From Alistipes sp. CAG:435 (lineage in GTDB: Bacteria > Bacteroidota > Bacteroidia > Bacteroidales > UBA932): a stretch of 23,317 bases of DNA. Positions 7,480 through 14,455 of the stretch are shown here, piece by piece (within the stretch, counting starts at the first letter, position 1; the number at the start of each line of letters is the position of its first letter). A program made the translations under genes and the position numbers. The stretch is taken from NCBI GenBank assembly GCA_000433355.1, contig FR893121.1:1-23317 (forward strand). Reading direction: 5' to 3'. A model generated the notes under the pieces. The model saw only the letters and a program-made list of their open reading frames with translations. It did not search any database and had not been told where the DNA came from.

Positions 7480-7764
7480 ATGAGAAGTTTGTTTATTGTG
7501 GATAATGTGCTATCTTTGCGTCAGGCAAGACACATGTTAAAACAAGATCGTACTATTATTCACGTGGAGGTCAAGGACACCCACGAGCATTTTTACTTTG
7601 GGTCAGCTGCAGCAATGTTCGAGGACTCAAGAGTAAAGAATTTGCTCAAGATAAAGTACCAAACATTCCGGACCAAGCGAATATCAGAGGATAAACCCTA
7701 TGAAAACGAATATGTAATAGTTCGCAAGGGTGACCTCAATACAATTGACCACAGCGAATTATAG
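7480..7764 (+). CDS. Small protein of unknown function (94 aa)
   Basis: The protein begins MRSLFIVDNVLSLRQARHML, then has VEVKDTHEHFYFGSAAAMF and a basic stretch KIKYQTFRTKRISEDK. No catalytic motif, signal peptide or membrane span is visible. It is probably cytoplasmic; the mixed basic and acidic composition would allow DNA or protein binding. It follows the 55-residue gene by 13 bases and its stop overlaps the end of the Mrr-like gene on the opposite strand by a few bases. The pair could be a regulatory or accessory module of the restriction island, or simply a passenger. Coding is supported by the compact gene order and by its start immediately after the preceding stop. Confidence 0.6.
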   Translation: MRSLFIVDNVLSLRQARHMLKQDRTIIHVEVKDTHEHFYFGSAAAMFEDSRVKNLLKIKYQTFRTKRISEDKPYENEYVIVRKGDLNTIDHSEL

Positions 7765-8589
7765 AAGCGTTGTCGAGCCTGTTTGTGCATCTTTTAGTAT
7801 TGCCCGCACAAATCCTTCTGCATCTATCTTCATTACACGCTGTTGGTCTCTGATTTCATATTCGTATCTTACCTCCAATATCTTAACAGGGCCCACATTC
7901 GGCATATTAACATAACCATCCTCGAAATAGAAGGCAAACGGGAAGCCTTCCGTTGGGTGGTCTGGAATTTCCGTTTCCATCTGTTCAAGTGAGCTGATGG
8001 CTTTTCCATTACAATCTCGAATAATGTGATCCGTCGTTTGCAATGGAATGTGTGTGGCGTGACTCCATTTATTGTCATTTCCAAAACGCATCAGGTCAAG
8101 ATCGCGTCTATATCTGGAGAAGTCAATCCCGTGATTTATCGCCCATTCCTCATCTACTTTATATAGCGTGTGTCGCACCTCAAGATGAGTATTATACTCT
8201 ATCTCGCCTATGATTGATTCTCCGTGGCCAGGAGTCCTTAACTCCTTCAACGAGATACCCCACTCTTTCGCGTACCGTTTTGCGCCCTCTTGGAACCCTC
8301 TCTTTGTTACAATGATGCCATTCACGCCATTCAGGTCATCCAGTACGCCTTTGAAACTCTGAACAACTGATATGGGAACAGGTCGATTATAATTCTTGCA
8401 CTCGATTGCGACCTTATGCTTGTTACCAGCAACTTCATATTCCCAATACACATCTATCTGATGCTTCTGACCAGAGCGGCCTTCCAACTTTACATCATGT
8501 AGCACTTGAGTCGCCTTTACGACATCGGTATTCACCAACTGCTGATAGATTTCTTGGGTAAAACGCTCGTATTCTGTATTCTGATTCAT
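7759..8589 (-). CDS. Mrr-like restriction endonuclease with unknown C-terminal domain
   Basis: Residues about 30-115 form an Mrr-type PD-(D/E)XK domain (RE_Mrr): GRSGQKHQIDVYWEY with D46, AIECKNY with E63 and K65, then VVQSFKGVLDDL with Q77, and GIIVTKRGFQEGAKRYA. Enzymes of this family cut modified DNA or act as the nuclease of type IV systems. Residues about 125-276 belong to no domain I recognise; they are rich in aromatic and charged residues, and the block GPVKILEVRYEYEI near the end looks like beta strands. The gene has no partner in operon orientation and is convergent with the 94-residue gene. Its position in a restriction island fits a defence role, but modified-DNA specificity is not shown by the sequence. 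Confidence 0.75.
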   Translation of the reverse strand: MNQNTEYERFTQEIYQQLVNTDVVKATQVLHDVKLEGRSGQKHQIDVYWEYEVAGNKHKVAIECKNYNRPVPISVVQSFKGVLDDLNGVNGIIVTKRGFQEGAKRYAKEWGISLKELRTPGHGESIIGEIEYNTHLEVRHTLYKVDEEWAINHGIDFSRYRRDLDLMRFGNDNKWSHATHIPLQTTDHIIRDCNGKAISSLEQMETEIPDHPTEGFPFAFYFEDGYVNMPNVGPVKILEVRYEYEIRDQQRVMKIDAEGFVRAILKDAQTGSTTLL

Positions 8590-9118
8590 AAGGACAACAA
8601 AAAACTCTATGCACGAAGTTACTTAAAATCGGCAGATTCCACAAATCAGACCAAAAGCCCCAATCTTGTAGAATAAAAGAAGAATATGATACGTCCATCG
8701 ACAAGAAAGGAAAGCGGTACTCGCTCGTCTGCCGATTGATGCGCAACGTCAGACCAGCGATCTTCAATGCTACCATTCGCTGCAAGACTGTGTCAGAGCA
8801 AGTCTGCCACAGACTTGCGGACGCCCTCCCCGCGATTAAAGGAAAAGCGGCCATGGTCAGCAGTCGATTGTTCCGCTTGCTAACGCTTACTCCACAAACG
8901 CCGGCTCACCGTGCTGGTTTATCCCCCATCGCCCCCAGCAGCCATAAACGCCCGGGAGACGAAGTGTCAGCGCGACCGTCTGTGTCTCGAATCCGCGTAC
9001 ATTACATAATCCCGTCAGGATTGTGTTAAGTACGCTCCGTCAGTGAATTGCGGACGTCCTACCTCGAAACTCCCTGGTGAGTCGGCGGCAGGAAAGGGTA
9101 TAAATATATATCGGGGAA
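8590..9118. other. Long stretch without a recognised gene
   Basis: No convincing gene was found. One open plus-strand frame runs from about 8668 to 9029 through ATG 8736 (EEYDTSIDKKGKRYSL, then LMRNVRPAIFNATIR) and could be a decayed gene, but it matches nothing I know and its last third reads as low-quality coding. A 10-bp inverted pair AATCGGCAGA (8627-8636) and TCTGCCGATT (8728-8737) spans 111 bases. The stretch probably holds remnants of old insertions in the island. Confidence 0.4.
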
Positions 9119-9138
9119 GCAGCGGCTCTCGCCGCTGC
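9119..9138. terminator. Perfect GC-rich hairpin upstream of the decayed hypothetical gene
   Basis: GCAGCGGC (9119-9126) and GCCGCTGC (9131-9138) form an 8-bp perfect stem around TCTC. No T-run follows directly, so it may be an intrinsic terminator of a lost gene or a leader structure. Confidence 0.4.
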
Positions 9139-9152
9139 GGGTGCTTTGGATA

Positions 9153-9183
9153 TTGGTTAAATCGCTGATTTTTGGCACCTTTG
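9153..9183 (+). promoter_or_regulatory. Candidate promoter of the decayed hypothetical gene
   Basis: TTGG (9153-9156) and CACCTTTG (9176-9183) are 19 bases apart, close to the Bacteroidota -33/-7 pattern (the -7 box has C for the first T). The start codon follows at 9242. Confidence 0.4.
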
Positions 9184-9241
9184 TATTGACTCAGAGGTTA
9201 CTATTTGCTACCTCTCAACCCAAAACTTGTAAACATAGGCT

Positions 9242-9917
9242 ATGCCCCAATTTCGTCCATCCATACTCGTCAGTGACGCCTACGGTTCCGCAGGCAATAC
9301 CACCTGGTATCATAGGGACGGCAAGTGCTATACCCGGAAGCGTTCGCATCCCGTCTATGGCGGTACTGCGGGCCAGTTGGAGCATCTGGACGTGCATCGC
9401 AGGGCATTGGCCGCTTGGAGGACTGTTCCCCACTCTACACAACTCGTCTGGAATCGTCTCGCGGCGGAGGTGGAACCGCATCGGCCTCCATCCGATCACC
9501 GGGCTCATATCTCCGGCCAGAATCTCTTAGTGTCTGCTTATCATGGATTCTTCACGCTGGGAGACGAGCATATTCCCGAACCACAGCGTTTCGACTCCTT
9601 CCCTCCTTTCGCCATCCGGCTGTCTGATGCCATTGTGGGTGATACCGGTGTCGGAGTGTTATCGTTTGCTTGCGAAGATTCAACTGACGGAGTCTGGGCG
9701 TGGATGTCATCCGGGTATGCTTCGGAATTATCTCGCTGATGAACTCTGTGGAACAGATCCGGTCCACGTCAGGATACCCGATTATGTTTCCCGGGCCGCT
9801 GCCGCCTTGAACCAGTATCAGGTATACTGCCGTTTCATCCTTCTGGACACCGTGACCGGCTACCGCAGTCAGTACCACAAGGAATCATTCCTAATTGTGT
9901 GTAGAAAGATCTATTGA
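9242..9917 (+). pseudogene. Conserved Bacteroidales hypothetical protein, frameshifted
   Basis: The first frame (from ATG 9242) gives MPQFRPSILVSDAYGSAGN, HISGQNLLVSAYHGFFTLGD and EPQRFDSFPPFA, the N-terminal pattern of a conserved Bacteroidales protein of unknown function. The frame then derails after about 9640, and the rest of the family pattern continues in the next frame: CYRLLAKIQLTESGRGCHPG, RIPDYVSR and LLDTVTGYRSQYHK up to 9887. Family members as I remember them have about 15-25 more residues at the junction, so a small deletion rather than a single-base error is likely. The last dozen codons (ESFLIVCRKIY) run into the end of the Fic gene and look like read-through of foreign sequence. 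It appears inactive. Confidence 0.65.
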
Positions 9918-11020
9918 TCCTCGGCCAGAATGTAACTGGTATTCTTGCTACCTTCCTCTCCTTTCACCAAGATTCCCTTCTCAATCAAATCATTGATGTC
10001 ACGAAGGGCGGTGGCTTGCGAGGTCTTGCAGATTTTTGCCCATTTCACGGTTGTGAGTTTCCCGTCGAATCCATCCCATAGGCGGTTCACGACCTTAACT
10101 TGGCGCTCATTCATCGCCACGTCACGATGCTCCTGCCAGAACATGGACTTCTTCACTACGCGACTGACGATGTCTACGCTGAGTTCCATTGCATCCTTAA
10201 GTGTCTGAAGGAACCACTCGAGCCACAGGGTAATATCAACATCTCCTATCGTGGTGCTTTCCAGTGCATCGTAGTAGCCGTTCTTATTCCTAAGAATTTC
10301 AGCTGACATACTATAGTAGCGATGAGGCATCCCGTCAGCCCTGGCCAGCAGCATATCGGTGATGGTCCTTGTCAGACGGCCATTTCCGTCATCAAACGGA
10401 TGGATGGCAACGAACCACAGGTGAGCGATGGCTGCTTTCAGGACAGGATCGGTATTGTTCTCATTATTGACCCAATCCAAGTACAGGGCCATTTCCTTGG
10501 GAACATCCGCCGAAGCCGGGGCTTCGTAGTGAACCTTTTCCTTTCCAAATGCCCCGGAGACAACTTGCATGGGTTCTTCTCCAACCCTCCAACCTGCCAC
10601 CGTTATCGGATGAATACCGCTACGCCCCGTGGGGAACAAAGCGGCATGCCAATTGAACAGACGCTGTTCGGTTAGCTCCTCGGAGTAATTGCGGACGGCG
10701 TCAATCATTACCTGAACTACACCTTCGGTATAGTGATCCGGCTCCGGGAGACCTTCCGTGGGAATACCGAGATGCCTCGCTACTGATGAACGCACCCTGT
10801 CTGCATTCAACAGAATTCCTTCTATCTCATTGGATCTGATAACGTCTTCAGTCATTACGTCCAGAGACGTCTTGGATTGAATATCAAACCCCAGGCCGCC
10901 CATCATACCGGCGATTCGACCTTCCAAAAGACGCACTTCGGAAAGCAGGTTCAGTATTTTGTCGGACTCCCAACGGAATCTGGGCCAACCGGGGTATTGC
11001 CATATGTAGTACGGTCTCAT
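9911..11020 (-). CDS. Fic family protein with DUF4172-like N-terminus and winged-helix tail
   Basis: This 369-residue protein is predicted to transfer AMP (or another nucleotide moiety) to a target protein. The core motif HPFDDGNGRLTR is complete at 207-218, including catalytic H207. The N-terminal part begins MRPYYIWQYPGWPRFRW, typical of DUF4172-Fic proteins, and carries the auto-inhibitory motif S63-N-E-I-E67-G68, whose Glu blocks ATP binding. The last 70 residues look like a winged helix (TTVKWAKICKTSQATALRDINDL), so it may bind DNA and autoregulate. ATG 11020 is chosen over a TTG at 11041. TATTTTTG on the minus strand at 11039-11046 is a good -7 box, close to the start. No separate antitoxin gene is seen, consistent with built-in inhibition. 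Confidence 0.9.
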   Translation of the reverse strand: MRPYYIWQYPGWPRFRWESDKILNLLSEVRLLEGRIAGMMGGLGFDIQSKTSLDVMTEDVIRSNEIEGILLNADRVRSSVARHLGIPTEGLPEPDHYTEGVVQVMIDAVRNYSEELTEQRLFNWHAALFPTGRSGIHPITVAGWRVGEEPMQVVSGAFGKEKVHYEAPASADVPKEMALYLDWVNNENNTDPVLKAAIAHLWFVAIHPFDDGNGRLTRTITDMLLARADGMPHRYYSMSAEILRNKNGYYDALESTTIGDVDITLWLEWFLQTLKDAMELSVDIVSRVVKKSMFWQEHRDVAMNERQVKVVNRLWDGFDGKLTTVKWAKICKTSQATALRDINDLIEKGILVKGEEGSKNTSYILAEDQ

Positions 11021-11038
11021 ATCTCGCTCATTTTTCTG

Positions 11039-11046
11039 CAAAAATA
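11039..11046 (-). promoter_or_regulatory. -7 box of the Fic gene
   Basis: On the minus strand TATTTTTG matches TAnnTTTG. The expected -33 TTTG is not conserved. The distance to ATG 11020 is about 18 bases, a short leader like that of the methyltransferase gene. Confidence 0.5.
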
Positions 11047-11147
11047 AGCAAATGAAGCGAATCTTACGACTATTTTCTTCAAATTTTGATTAGAATGTGG
11101 GTGTGATTCACTTCGTCTACCATAACAAATAGGGCAGTTACCTGCAT

Positions 11148-11179
11148 AAAAAACCTCTGTAATCAAATGACTGCAGAGG
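11148..11179 (-). terminator. Rho-independent terminator (minus strand)
   Basis: On the minus strand CCTCTG and CAGAGG pair around a 14-base loop and are followed by TTTTTT (11148-11153 complement). It lies downstream of the gene-end remnant at 11236, probably its original terminator. Confidence 0.6.
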
Positions 11180-11235
11180 GTTCGGATTAGGGTAAGCAAG
11201 GCTTCTGCCCTGCTCTTTGGCTACTCACCCGCGGT

Positions 11236-11330
11236 TCAGATGACGGAAGCCAGCATGATGCCGGACTTCTCGCTGGTGGCGCTGTTCACGAAGTAGTAAT
11301 GGAAGAACACCTTGGGAGCGCCGGCACCCA
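11236..11330 (-). pseudogene. 3'-end remnant of an unknown minus-strand gene
   Basis: Read leftward, the frame gives LGAGAPKVFFHYYFVN, then SATSEKSGIMLASVI and a TGA at 11236-11238, followed after about 60 bases by a terminator. The peptide looks like a genuine beta-rich C-terminus. The upstream part is cut off by the IS66 fragment on the other strand at about 11331. I cannot name the family. Confidence 0.4.
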
Positions 11331-11336
11331 GTGCTC

Positions 11337-11445
11337 GAAGATGCCGCAGTGCGCGCTGCAGTCGTATACTCTCTTTTCAGCTCGCGCAAGGCCTTGGGCG
11401 TCGACGAAAGAGCCTGGCCTGAAGACGTCCTTGTCCGCGTGAAGA
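11337..11445 (+). pseudogene. Second IS66-family transposase C-terminal remnant
   Basis: The frame gives EDAAVRAAVVYSLFSSRKAL, then GVDERAWPEDVLVRV, matching AYRAAIVYSLI and DVDPRA-MEDVL of the remnant at 3067-3273. The two are different IS66 members. Both the N-terminal bulk and the last residues of the transposase are missing. This copy points right and the other points left, so their preserved ends face outward from the island between them. Confidence 0.7.
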
Positions 11446-11541
11446 AGGGCAAAGACGGGAAGGTCTCCAATACTCCGGTGCACTGTCTTGTCGTGTGCCT
11501 TAAATCAGAGCTTATGGAGGCACTTATGCAAAGGCGGACGA

Positions 11542-12336
11542 TCAGACCGCGACGGGGGCCTTGATGGCCGGCCAGGGGTCGTAGCCTTCGAGGGTGAAGT
11601 CTTCGTACTTGAAATCGAAGATGGACTTCACATCGGGGTTGATGCGCATTGTCGGGAGCGGGCGGGGCTCACGGGAGAGCTGCTCGCGGACCTGATCGAA
11701 ATGGTTCAGGTAGATGTGGGTGTCGCCGGTGGTGTGGATGAAGTCGCCGGGCTTCAGGCCGCAGACCTGGGCTATCATCATCGTCAGCAATGCGTAGGAG
11801 GCGATGTTGAAAGGGACTCCGAGGAAGGTGTCGGCGCTGCGTTGATAGAGCTGGCAGGAGAGCTTTCCTTCGGCCACATAGAACTGGAACAGGCAATGGC
11901 AAGGCGGAAGGGCCATCTTGTCAACCTCTCCGGGATTCCAGGCGGTGACGAGCATTCGTCTCGAATCAGGATTGTTCTTGATCATATTCACCACCTGTGT
12001 GAGCTGGTCGATGGATCGGCCGTCTGGTGCCGGCCAGGAGCGCCACTGGTGGCCATAGACAGGACCAAGATCGCCGTTCTCGTCGGCCCATTCGTCCCAG
12101 ATGGAGACACCGTGGTCCTTGAGGTACTTGATGTTGGTGTCGCCGGCTATGAACCAAAGGAGTTCGTAGATGATGGATTTGAGGTGAACCTTTTTGGTGG
12201 TCAGAAGCGGGAAACCTTCGGAGAGGTCGAAGCGCATCTGGTAGCCGAAGACGCTTTTGGTGCCTACGCCGGTGCGGTCATGCTTGACCACACCATCGTT
12301 CATTATATGACGCAGAAGATCCTGATACTGTTTCAT
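11542..12336 (-). CDS. thyA: Thymidylate synthase
   Basis: This 264-residue enzyme converts dUMP and 5,10-methylene-tetrahydrofolate to dTMP and dihydrofolate in the cytoplasm. The length equals that of E. coli ThyA. The nucleophile is Cys146 in LPPCHC (143-148); the dUMP-binding arginines lie in DRTGVGT (20-26) and DSRRMLV (124-130), and QRSADTFLGVPFNIASYA is intact. It is the last gene of a leftward group. A dihydrofolate reductase gene, a frequent neighbour in Bacteroidales, is not present downstream; the IS66 remnant and island begin there instead, which suggests the island replaced or displaced the original neighbour. The gap to galM (86 bases) contains a palindromic repeat. Confidence 0.97.
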   Translation of the reverse strand: MKQYQDLLRHIMNDGVVKHDRTGVGTKSVFGYQMRFDLSEGFPLLTTKKVHLKSIIYELLWFIAGDTNIKYLKDHGVSIWDEWADENGDLGPVYGHQWRSWPAPDGRSIDQLTQVVNMIKNNPDSRRMLVTAWNPGEVDKMALPPCHCLFQFYVAEGKLSCQLYQRSADTFLGVPFNIASYALLTMMIAQVCGLKPGDFIHTTGDTHIYLNHFDQVREQLSREPRPLPTMRINPDVKSIFDFKYEDFTLEGYDPWPAIKAPVAV

Positions 12337-12365
12337 TTGTGAATATTCAAAATTGCAATGGTTAT

Positions 12366-12418
12366 TTCGGTCACTTTGGCAGGCTCGGTGACCGAAGCGT
12401 GTATGGCTCAGTGACCGG
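12366..12418. repeat. REP-like palindrome plus half copy between galM and thyA
   Basis: TTCGGTCAC (12366-12374) and GTGACCGAA (12388-12396) are perfect 9-bp arms around the 13-base centre TTTGGCAGGCTCG. A half copy GGCTCAGTGACCGG follows (12405-12418). The same element type, with core TTCGACAGGCTCA, occurs at 19399-19423. The element could act as an RNA hairpin separating thyA expression from galM. Confidence 0.75.
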
Positions 12419-12422
12419 CTTC

Positions 12423-13475
12423 CTACTTCCTGACCGAGAACGCCCAGATGATGGCCTCGCTGAAGGTCTCGCCAGGACAGAGCACGGTTGTAGGGAACTC
12501 AGGCTTGTTAGGCGAATCCGGACAGTGCTGGCACTCGATGGCCACACCCTCATAGTCGTGATAGCCACGTCCGCACTTGCCTGCCGGGCAGCCCTCAAGC
12601 CAGTTGCCGGTGTAAATCTGGACGGCTGGCTGGGTGGTCAGAACCTCAAGCTGACGGCCGCTCTCCGGAGAGTAAAGCTGAGCCGCCGTCTGAAGCTGAC
12701 CAGCCTCATAGTCGTTGATCATGAAGCAGTTGTCATACCCCTTACCATAGTTGAGAGCCGGGAAGTCAGCCTTGATCTCCTCACCGATTTTCTTGAACTC
12801 CCTGAAATCCATAGGTGTACCTACAACCGGGTCTGGCTCTCCTACAGGAATCAAGGTCTCGTCAGTCGGCAGATAGACCTCGGCGTTGAGTTTCAACTCG
12901 TGATCGAGGATATTCCCGTTCCCCTCGCCATTCAAATTGAAATAGGCGTGGTTGGTAAGGTTCACGACAGTTGCCTTGTCGGTCTGAGCCGTGAATGTCA
13001 ACTTCAACGCATTGTCCTCGCTCCATTCGTAGTGGGCGACAACCTTCAGATTGCCGGGATAACCAGCCTCACCGTCCTGCGAAAAGTACTGGAACTCAAC
13101 GGCATCACCTTCGACGCGGCTGTCCCACACCTGATTCTGGAATCCATCCGGACCGCCGTGCAGATGGTTCGGACCGTTGTTGACCGGCAATGAATATTCC
13201 ACCCCGTCAAGCGTGAACTTTCCGAGGGCTATGCGGTTGGCGTAGCGTCCAGGGCACTTTCCGGCGCAAGGGCCGTCGGCGAAATAATCCTCCGGCTTGG
13301 TGTAGCCAAGAACCACATCGGCGATCTTTCCGTCTTTGTCCGGCACGGCGATCGACACGATTCCGGCACCTATGCTTGAAAGGCGAACGAACGCGCCACT
13401 TTCATTCTCAATAGTATAAAGGAATATCTCCTTCCCGTCAGGGGACGTACCCCAAAGTTCCTTGGTGATCTTCAT
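12423..13475 (-). CDS. galM: Aldose 1-epimerase (galactose mutarotase)
   Basis: This 350-residue enzyme interconverts alpha and beta anomers of galactose and other aldoses. The expected catalytic residues are present: H106 in NHLHGG (103-108), H176 in NLTNHAYFNL (172-181) and the base E314 in GVAIECQHCPDSPN (from 310). No signal peptide is seen, so it is cytoplasmic. It starts 8 bases after the stop of the lipoprotein gene and is therefore in one transcript with it and the Na/Pi symporter. No galactose kinase or transporter is adjacent, so regulation by galactose is not apparent. The stop sits next to the palindromic repeat. Confidence 0.95.
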   Translation of the reverse strand: MKITKELWGTSPDGKEIFLYTIENESGAFVRLSSIGAGIVSIAVPDKDGKIADVVLGYTKPEDYFADGPCAGKCPGRYANRIALGKFTLDGVEYSLPVNNGPNHLHGGPDGFQNQVWDSRVEGDAVEFQYFSQDGEAGYPGNLKVVAHYEWSEDNALKLTFTAQTDKATVVNLTNHAYFNLNGEGNGNILDHELKLNAEVYLPTDETLIPVGEPDPVVGTPMDFREFKKIGEEIKADFPALNYGKGYDNCFMINDYEAGQLQTAAQLYSPESGRQLEVLTTQPAVQIYTGNWLEGCPAGKCGRGYHDYEGVAIECQHCPDSPNKPEFPTTVLCPGETFSEAIIWAFSVRK

Positions 13476-13483
13476 ATTCAGTG

Positions 13484-14452
13484 TTATTTTAGATTGTCAA
13501 GATATGGCAGGACATTCTCCACAGGAGCGTCCTTCATTATCACTTTCTTCTCGGAATCAAGCACGTACAGCGACGGAATAGCCCGGACATTATAGGTGAC
13601 ATCGGAGCGGATTATGTAGCTCTGGTCGTAGCCGTTGTACCAATTCTTAGGATAGACCGAGGCATATTCACGCCATTTGTCCAACTCATCGTCTATGTAG
13701 ACGTTTACCACGGCAAGCCTTCCGGAGGCCACCAGATCAGCGATTTTCCCGTCCGAAGTCAGGCTCTCGATGATCTCCTTGCAGGCAGGACAGCCCGGAT
13801 TGGTGAAGAACAGAAGGGTTGTCTCAGCCTTGACTCCGTAAAGAGTATGCCGCTTCCCACCCAAATCGGTGAAGGTAAAGTCAGCCGCAGGCGATCCTAT
13901 CATATTCAGAGAACACATCTGGGCGTCGTGGTCGTAGGCTGGCTTCATATCGGGGTCAACATAGTCCGAGACGGCCAGACGGGAGACGTAAGGCAAGTAG
14001 AGATCCTCGTTCCTTACAGGCGAATTAGGGTCGTAGAAGTACTTAGGAACCATCTCCTCGAAAAACTCGAAGACATTCGTTGATGTGTCGGCGGCCTCGA
14101 ATTTCTCCACCTTGTCGAAGAAACCGGCCATAGCCTTTCTGCCGAAATCTATGCCGCACCCCCTTTCCAGAAGGGTCACGTATGTCCCAAAAGCCTTTTC
14201 AACCTCATCCGCCGGCACACCGTTCACGATGCCCGAATCGCACGGATACGCTTTGGCCAGAAACTCATTCCAATAATTCGAGAGAACATATTCAGTCGCC
14301 TCCTTAGGTTCGGTGATCACCGCCGGCGGCTCAGGCATCGATGGGAAATGATGCGGCTGGAACGCGTTCGCCTTGCTGTTTCCGCGCCCTCCGCAACCCA
14401 CCATCATCAAGGCGCAAAGCATTATCAATGAATATGTCAGGAGATGTCTCAT
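13484..14452 (-). CDS. Lipoprotein with DUF5106 and TlpA-like thioredoxin domain
   Basis: This 322-residue protein has a type II signal peptide: a hydrophobic stretch (4-19) ends at the lipobox MVGC with Cys20. Residues about 30-180 match the all-helical DUF5106 region (SNYWNEFLAKAYP, PYVSRLAVSDYV). The C-terminal half is thioredoxin-like, with the active site NPGCPACKE (C221 and C224) and the cis-Pro segment RAIPSLYVLD. It probably acts as a thiol-disulfide reductase in the periplasm, anchored to a membrane. It starts 3 bases after the symporter stop and ends 8 bases before galM, so all three share a transcript. Related proteins are frequent in Bacteroidales and their substrates are unknown. 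Confidence 0.88.
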   Translation of the reverse strand: MRHLLTYSLIMLCALMMVGCGGRGNSKANAFQPHHFPSMPEPPAVITEPKEATEYVLSNYWNEFLAKAYPCDSGIVNGVPADEVEKAFGTYVTLLERGCGIDFGRKAMAGFFDKVEKFEAADTSTNVFEFFEEMVPKYFYDPNSPVRNEDLYLPYVSRLAVSDYVDPDMKPAYDHDAQMCSLNMIGSPAADFTFTDLGGKRHTLYGVKAETTLLFFTNPGCPACKEIIESLTSDGKIADLVASGRLAVVNVYIDDELDKWREYASVYPKNWYNGYDQSYIIRSDVTYNVRAIPSLYVLDSEKKVIMKDAPVENVLPYLDNLK

Positions 14453-14455
14453 ACT

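Noticed and set aside
7299..7764. Restriction controller (C) protein
   Set aside because: Neither small protein shows a helix-turn-helix, and no paired C-box palindromes were found upstream of either restriction operon.
8736..9029. 97-codon plus-strand frame as a real gene
   Set aside because: Composition is odd (many Arg, Pro and Ser), there is no ribosome-binding or promoter signal, and nothing is recognisable; left as undetermined sequence.
11488..12342. Long plus-strand open frame (284 codons) opposite thyA
   Set aside because: It is antisense to an intact thymidylate synthase with all active-site residues; the Val/Gly/Asp-rich translation is typical of a shadow.
12339..13193. Plus-strand open frame (284 codons) opposite galM
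   Set aside because: It is antisense to an intact aldose epimerase, with no recognisable motifs and no promoter.
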